Below, piece by piece: positions 57,306-64,000 of a stretch of DNA of 64,000 bases. Location: assembly GCA_963678705.1 (NCBI GenBank), contig OY783209.1, positions 8,618,001 through 8,682,000 on the forward strand, written 5' to 3'. Source of the DNA: Panorpa germanica (Eukaryota > Arthropoda > Insecta > Mecoptera > Panorpidae). Made by a program: the position numbers and the translations under genes. Under the pieces are notes generated by a model, which saw only the letters and a list, made by a program, of their open reading frames with translations, ran no database searches and was not told the DNA's origin. Positions within the stretch are counted from its first letter, which is position 1. Each line of letters starts with the position of its first letter.

Positions 57306-59130
57306 TACTTAGAAAATAAGAGGGTATGATTAAAAAATATGACACAATTAAAAAAGAGTTTCAAATTTAAATAAATACTTAAAAAATATATACATAAATC
57401 ATTTTCTCAATATCGAGATATATAAATAGCCTATTCTACACGACAGCGCAATTAACTCTAATTAAATAATAAAATATTTGAATCACTTTATTAGAATTAG
57501 AGTCCTTAAACTTATAATTATATTTTTTTGTATACAAATAATACAACACATTTGATTCACCGCCATTTTAACGATAATATAGCACGAACATAGAATAAAT
57601 TGATATCACATGGATTTATAGAACAAGTTCTTTATGTTCTTATTGCTTTATTTTATTCACATAAGAATACTTTTTGCTTTTTATTGATTGGTATACTTTT
57701 CATTTAAATTTATAACCATAAACTTTTATTTTTAAAATGTAGATACGATTTAAATTAAGCGCCAATAATGTTGGCTGTCAACGGCAATTATTAGAACTTC
57801 AATCTAATACAACATAACCTACAAATTCTGTTAGTATATTAATTACAGAAACTAAATCAAATAAAGTATTTTGTGCGTTTAGTCAGTGATTGATTAATGG
57901 TTATATAAATATTTGAGGCTAGAGGCCACTTGAAAGAAATGTAATTATAGATTACAAGATATAAAGAAGCATGAAATAAAGTTGTAGGATTTAAAATTAA
58001 TTACCTACATTCCAATAGAAATCCACTGAATAGATTTTTGAACTAGTGTTTAGAAATTAAACACAAATCATTAGCAGTACTTACTACTGATTGTTTTTTT
58101 GCACCCTTAAATTTAATTCTATATTTTTAGAATATTTAAATAAATATAACTTTGTGCGATTACTTTACATATTTCAATAGAAATTAACATTTACTGAACT
58201 CGAATTTTTAGGGAATTTACAAAAAATTAAGAAAACGAATTTGAATTCGTCAAGTAACCCTAGATCCAATAAATCTAATGGTTTATTGTGAAACTAGTAA
58301 CTATGTCGAAATTATATACATGCTAGATAAACACAATTACGTAACATTTACGTCTAAAAGAGTCGTAAACATTTCTTGCTGATTGCATAAATGTTACTTA
58401 CTAAACTCTGTAGTGGGTTTAGTTTGAAATAATTTAAAAGGTATTTGAGTTAGGGCCGATTCTGAACTGTATTTTAAAGAACTGTCAAATTTGGAGGTTA
58501 GGCTACACATTGAAGTATTTCTATCTTCACTCTGGTGTGATTTACTCATTCTATAAAGTTATTTATTTAATAGCAATAGAATTGGTATCATTTACATTCA
58601 GAAATCGGTCCTGGAATAACAATATTTATCTAGTATATAAAAAAATGTTTGTGTGATATTAAACTACATAGTACTAATACACTCTTGTGTTAAGTTAGTA
58701 ATATGTTCTCAGCAGAAAGAGGACCATATATTACAATATTATTACAGTGTCTTAGGTTGGCAGTATGAGTTTAAGATTTAAGAAAATATTTCGACACAAT
58801 GAAATAACATTCTAATATACTTTACTGCATCATTTACGTTGCGTTTAAATTACCTAAATTAAGATATTCTATGATAAAACATTAGATTTAATCGAGTTGG
58901 GCTATTCATTTAAGAGTTCAGTGTTTTAGTGTTGCCATAATAAAATCTTAAAGTAATCTTAAAATATATTCTACCTCATCTGTAACTAAGTGTAGTTTTT
59001 AATATTCCAGCTAGTTTACATTGACTATAATCTACGATCTTATGCTTTTTCTGCTAATTCTATTTATTGCTTCATTGCTTGAATATTCTCTGTCAAACAA
59101 GTCCTCTGAATTTGAGGTTAAAATTGCATT
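57306..59130. other. gene-free AT-rich stretch
   Basis: No coding exon, RNA gene or clear repeat identified. Confidence 0.55.
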
Positions 59131-59952
59131 CCCAGTAAACATTTTGGAGTAAATTCTACTTAATTTCTATTACATATCATGAGTTTTTGTCTGGAACGTG
59201 TTCGTTTTCTATTCAGTCGTTCATAGGAAAGGCCCTTTTTATGACCTACAGAGATCGCAACGACGGTAAACGAGTTATAAACTTGACACTAGCAGGGATG
59301 ACAGGGGTATAAAACTTAATGGAATTCTACTTTTTAGAGTCTGCAATATATAAATATTTAAATGAAGAAATAAATAGATGTAATCTTTAGTACGGATCGT
59401 GATTTTTTTAATGAATATTATTCATCTTCAACAATACTCGTTATATTAGTTTTTTACATTGTTTTGGTGATTCAAAAATCCACGATCGGCAGGTCTGCGT
59501 TAGGTTTAAAACCTCTGTCTTACCATCACTGCTTAGAGTATTCGTTTAAACACATTATATTCGAAGATTGAGGGAGACAGCGTGTGCCTATTACCATTAA
59601 AGAAATATTTGTTGAAAAAGGATAGCATATACTTTAAACATACTGTACTGAACGAAATACTATACAAGTATACAAGTGTAATGGTGAAAAATATATTTTA
59701 CTTGTCTAACCGCATCTCGTTTCTCTTTCACTTTGGAATGAAAATGAACTAAACAAATATATATCCTAGTGTGAAAGAAACAACTGCTACTTAATGAATG
59801 ATGTTGGAAAAAGAAAGAATATTATTATAAAAAAATTCTAACAACTAACACAAAATCTGTGACAGGTAGAGAACTTGTAAAGCGTTAGAATTGAATTGTA
59901 CGAGTGACTCGAACGTCACTAAATAGGGCACTTCACCAAATTGTTTACTGGG
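59131..59952 (+). mobile_element. MITE family B, long form, intact (822 bp)
   Basis: Starts CCCAGTAAACATTTTGGAGT and ends TTCACCAAATTGTTTACTGG G. The ends, including 'AACGTCACTAAATAGGGCAC', match the 254-bp short form, but the interior is different and matches 24654-25735. No coding capacity. Confidence 0.85.
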
Positions 59953-60140
59953 TTGTATGACATTTTGTTATTGGCAGCACTGAACTAGTAGTTGTTGTTA
60001 AATCTTTAAAATGATTTAAAGTTCAGCACAATAAAATATTAAAACCATTCTGGATGTATGATGTATAATACAGATAATGATATGATGTTCATTTTTTGAG
60101 AGTTGCCGTCAAACTTCACGCGTAACATTTGTAATAAATT

Positions 60141-60922
60141 TCATAGAAGCACACATTTACCTCTATCGCGTCCTGTTAAGTTATCTTGAGCTCCTTTTGG
60201 TATTTCAATACATGCAGCTGCTTCCTTAAAAACATTCGATACTTTGTAATTAAACCTCGCAGAACACTCAACGTAAGGACATTTCCAAACCTTCTTAATA
60301 ACTGTCACAACATCCCTAACATCCTGCTGATAATTCATCTCCCTCTCACTAAGGTACACGAATCTGTCCTGCTTATTTCCTACCACTATCATATTGATTT
60401 CCTTTATATCTCGAGTAGCCATAATTTGTTGACGCAGTAAACTGATGTATTTGAATGTTTCTAATTTCCCTAAATCAAAAACTAGAATGTAAACGTTGGC
60501 ACAACGAATTCCACTAAAACGAAACTGTTCCCATTCTGATAGGTTATCGCTTGGAAATTTCTGGAGAGGCGGGAGATCTGATACTTGGAGATGTACTAGC
60601 AAACCTTCTAGGACGACGTAGGAGCGGTAAAGGTGGCGACGGGTTGTTGTAGTGTGGGTGGTGCAGAAGGAGTTCTCGAAAAATTGCTGCAATGGAAAGG
60701 GGAAATGCACTTTGAAACACTCAATATAACCTATAAATCAATGACGTTACTATTTACCACATACAACAAAGTTTATGCGCTAGTAATATTACATTGCAAA
60801 CTTACTTGTGCTATACTTGTTTTCCCAACACCCGGGGCCCCGAGTAGTGCAGCCCTAACTGGGGCCCCCTTATGTATTATATCAGAGCCCGAGGGTTGGA
60901 AGCTGTCCCCCTCCACGGCACA
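60141..60922 (-). CDS. RASL10-type Ras-like GTPase, last two coding exons (5' end not found)
   Basis: Exons 60922-60806 and 60686-60141 (minus) join in phase 0, giving 220 residues after an acceptor (TATTTTCAG). The P-loop reads 'LLGAPGVGKTSIAQ'. 'TTRRHLYRS' and 'HLQVSDLPP' follow: as in vertebrate RASL10A/B, the DTAGQ switch-II motif is replaced by D-x-P-P. Then 'EWEQFRFSGIRCANVYILVFD', 'LRQQIMATRD', G4 NKQD, 'WKCPYVECSARFN' and a CAAX box CVLL. The missing switch-II Gln implies poor intrinsic hydrolysis. The first exon with the start codon is not visible in the remaining 3 kb, so it may lie beyond the window. Family identity is good; insect function is unknown. Confidence 0.85.
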
Positions 60923-60959
60923 CTGAAAATAATTAATCAAAATACAATTTATACACAAA

Positions 60960-63166
60960 TTGTTTTATCTTGACATTTAACCTCAAATTATTCGCAATAT
61001 AAATTTGAACGAGCTGAAGCGGCAAATTGAATGAAGCTAATGCCATAAATAATCTCGATAAATATTTTTTACGATAAATAAAAAGTATATATAAATTTTC
61101 CAGTAAGTTTATGTTTTATTTAAAAAATAAAAAGTTGAAAAGCAGCCCAAATGCATACCGTTATAGATCTTCTTATAACAACGGCAATTTGACCAGGTTT
61201 AGATTTTTCTTAATCAGAGATATGCAGTTTTGGTATTCTATTATATGGTATATTACATTTTTTAAATGGAATATATTTGGAATAATCTTAGTATGAATTT
61301 AGAATAAAAATATAGTGTTGAATTTGGAATTAGTGTTGCCTGTTAAAAGAAGTTAGAGGAATGCTTCAAAGGTAAAGCAGGAACGAGAAAGAGAAGAACG
61401 GGAGCGAGAAAAGGAGGAGTAGAGAAAGCGAGCAAAAGGAGGAGACCAAGAAGGAGTCATTAGTTTTAAGTTTAAATGAAGAAGGAACACAAAAAAGATT
61501 CAGAATAAGTTCAAGTTTAATATAAGAAGAAATAAAATGTAAGCTAGACGATTTGCAATTTCCTTATTGAACAAATAATTAGCCTTCCATGGTTTAACAG
61601 CACTAGAAGTACGAAACTACCGCATTTAAAGTAGTCTTGATAGTTTATAGCTTCGGCTGTGCCTGTAGGTCTTGACATTACTTAAATATTAAGCATTTGA
61701 ATAATTAATGAGGCTGATAAGTTTCTTGGAGCGTTGATACATTTTTAATAAGTTGACCAGAGACACTAGTCACTAGTCGTTTGTCTAGTTCTCATGTTCC
61801 AATACTTTATAATAATTATGTGGACTTCATATACTGGACGTGACGTCTTATTGTTCAATCGAGTTGTAGTCTAATCAAACTACGTGTAAATTATCAAAAT
61901 ATTCTCGAGTTAAGGAATTTATTATCACGCACCGCTTAGGTTTATCTAACATTACAAAAGTTACCTGTTAAGTGAATGATTTTTCTGATGTAATCTATTT
62001 TACAGCTTTATAAACGTTAAAACCTCATATGAACGTTTTTTTAAAGCAATGTTAATTCTTAAGAAGACCTTAACGATTTTTAGATGTAAGGTAACATAAT
62101 GGAAAATTACTCAGAGGGTGAGGGAGTGAGGAGAGCTCCACAAAACTGAACATTATATTTTTTCTAATAACACTAATTATGGTTTGGTACCATTTTAATT
62201 ACAAAGCTTATAGAAGTAAACGCAACTTGAAGAGAACAACGTGCATCTTAATTTGAAAGAATAATTAAGAACGCTAATACGATAACAGGCTAAAGAAATT
62301 CATAAATCAATAAATTCTAATTCTTTTAATTTATGTAATATCATATACATGTTTTGATTAATTTTCCCCGAGTATAATTTTAAAGTATTTTCAGTCTGTT
62401 CTCCCAAAGAACATATTAGGTTTTAGTTTTAAAATGTGGCAAGAGTTAAAAAGCTTTTTCTTCTATACCTGTGGCTCAATTAATTTAAATCCACCAATAC
62501 ATACAACAAGAATGCTGCTCTGTTTAAGTATAAATCATTGCTTTTGGTAAGAGATAACCTTACTTAAAAAACTGAGAATCTGACGTATTCCTCAATCCCG
62601 AAAGGTCTACTTTTTTACTATTAAAACATTTAGAAAAATCATAGACTCAATAAAAAATTGCAAGAAAAGAAATATTTAAAAATTATATCGCAAAATGTAT
62701 TTAACGTAATCAGACTGGACTATTTTATCCTATCGATATTCCAAGCCTTTTCACGGTACTGAGAACTAAGCACACGTCAAATAACCAAGCAAGTAGCAAG
62801 CACCAACTCTCTTTTAATGAGCCATCAACGTAATGACATTGGACGACAATCATTCAATTTTTAATGAGAATATTAAAAAAGTTTTAATACAAGTTTCAAA
62901 AAAAAACACACACAACAAAACTATTAATAAAAACTTTTAATTATTATTTTATTTGAACATTTTGTTTAACTTTATTGAAATGATGCGACGATTCTAGTTT
63001 TATGTTTGTTATTAAACAATTTGTTAAATTTTGTTATAATTATTTATTTCATATCCAACAAGAATCAATACAGTATTAAAATAGATGATCTTCTTTTAAC
63101 TTCGTTAATTCAACATTTAAATCTTGCACTTGGCTATCTGAATTTATCTCTTTTTCATTTTCAGCA
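60960..63166. other. probable upstream intron; purine-rich tract at 61370-61500
   Basis: A plus-strand run of GAACGAGAAAGAGAAGAACG-type triplets gives a ~50-codon Arg/Glu/Lys frame without a start. It may be low-complexity DNA rather than an exon. The rest is featureless. Confidence 0.4.
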
Positions 63167-63371
63167 TGGGGCAGGATTACCTTCAGGGAGGTGCATGCTC
63201 TGCTCAGTGTTAATAGGAAAAGGTAAGGAGGAGGACACTAAATTCGTTAACAAGGTGTTGAACAAATTTGGACAACAACCTAGACGCCTTAAGCTTTTAT
63301 TAAGGGCGGTTAAGGTCAACACGATACAAAAAAAGCATATTTTCGATAATGTTCTTTGGCAACACAGTTAA
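63167..63371 (+). CDS. possible terminal exon, unknown product
   Basis: A good acceptor (CTTTTTCATTTTCAG) precedes an open frame: 'HGAGLPSGRCMLCSVLIGKG' and then 'VLNKFGQQPRRLKLLLRAVK', to TAA at 63371. It is less AT-rich than its flanks. No family is recognised and no preceding exon is seen. It may equally be a transposon or pseudogene scrap. Confidence 0.25.
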
Positions 63372-63587
63372 TATATAATTATTTCTATAATTACTACATG
63401 ATAAAAGGACATTTGAAGAATACTTTGTGAAATTTTCATAAAGAAATATCAAGGCATGAGTTAATGTCAGCGAATCTTCGCAGACGTCACAAAAAAAGTA
63501 ACATTGCGGTGCCACTCATAACTCATCACTGGATTTTCTGAAATTGAAAAACCAAAATGATTTCATTAGTTGATAAGTTTCTGCAGA

Positions 63588-63835
63588 TAACGCTGTCGAG
63601 TTTTTCTGTTTTTATTGATTTTTCAATTTTTTACAGCACTTTTCATGAAAAAAATCAGAAACTTTGTTATTTTAAAATACATTAAAATTAAGAAATTAAA
63701 AAAACTCGACAGCGTTACCTCGGTATTTATGTAAAGAAAGAGTGTGCAAAATTTCACAAGAATCGGTCCAGTAGATATTGAGCTAGAGAGGGCATCAACT
63801 CTGAACAATCTATGTGTGAGAAACCGCATTTAAAA
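63588..63835. repeat. repeat with 18-bp inverted pair and LINE/SINE-like tail
   Basis: TAACGCTGTCGAGTTTTT (63588-63605) is complemented at 63700-63717. Just beyond is 'AAAATTTCACAAGAATCGG', a phrase typical of 3' ends of insect non-LTR elements. Exact borders are not determined. Confidence 0.45.
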
Positions 63836-64000
63836 GTTTCAAAGTAACACGAAACCAGACCAGAGAAGTGAAGACTTGAAACTCTATATCTCCGACAGTT
63901 TTACTCCAATCAACTTCAAATTTTTACACAATAAACTTAATATGTTGCACAATAATAAAAATAAAAAAAAAAAAAAGTTGAAACCTTATATGTAACGACA

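Noticed and set aside
60633-60926. Plus-strand 97-codon frame
   Set aside because: Antisense shadow of the RASL10-type exons.
1-64000. CRISPR array, bacterial operon, rRNA or integrated virus
   Set aside because: No regular direct repeats with spacers, no ribosome-binding-site-led gene clusters, no rRNA-like conserved blocks and no viral polyprotein were seen; intron-bearing genes make this nuclear insect DNA.

Overview
This window is eukaryotic nuclear DNA from an insect, most likely a moth or butterfly. The evidence is AT-rich DNA with split genes (short consensus GT..AG introns), a gustatory-receptor exon, insect-type gelsolin and aldolase genes, and dense small DNA transposons (hAT-, piggyBac- and Helitron-like, plus several MITE families). 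The order Lepidoptera is an inference; no marker here proves it.

Layout. 1-1.2 kb: a LINE scrap, then the 5' coding exon of a gustatory receptor (minus strand) whose remaining exons lie left of the window. 4.0-5.9 kb: an unrecognised three-exon coiled-coil gene (plus). 7.3-11.2 kb: fructose-bisphosphate aldolase (minus), complete, with two interchangeable last exons. 13.8-17.7 kb: two Rho1-like GTPase genes in tandem (minus), each with an uninterrupted CDS and a splice acceptor exactly 5 nt before the ATG; a decayed CENP-B/Tigger-like transposase and a MITE lie between them. 19.1-24.3 kb: a seven-exon gene (plus) whose product resembles HSF2BP/MEILB2, the BRCA2-binding meiotic recombination factor. 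24.6-34.8 kb: repeats, plus a well-formed TATA/initiator promoter and leader exon near 28.0 kb that probably serve the next gene. 34.9-47.3 kb: secreted six-repeat gelsolin (plus), 14 coding exons, with an 8-kb intron full of transposons. 48.1-50.5 kb: SMIM20/MITRAC7 (minus) and MOCS3/UBA4 (plus), head to head around a 454-bp shared promoter. 50.5-60 kb: no gene seen; a Helitron end, several MITEs and a piggyBac-like element. 60.1-60.9 kb: the last two coding exons of a RASL10-type GTPase (minus), with its 5' end not found. 60.9-64 kb: essentially no supported gene.

The genes do not form a pathway; they are unrelated housekeeping, signalling, cytoskeletal and chemosensory genes. The most interesting points are: the diverged Rho pair, which share His at switch-I position 34, one of them also lacking the Asn of NKxD; the HSF2BP-like meiotic gene; the aldolase C-terminal exon swap; a 1-kb near-palindrome built of ~146-bp tandem units; and one terminal-repeat family (CCCAGTAAAC...) that caps two quite different interiors. 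Exon coordinates were derived by hand from splice consensus and codon phase; all completed genes keep phase throughout.
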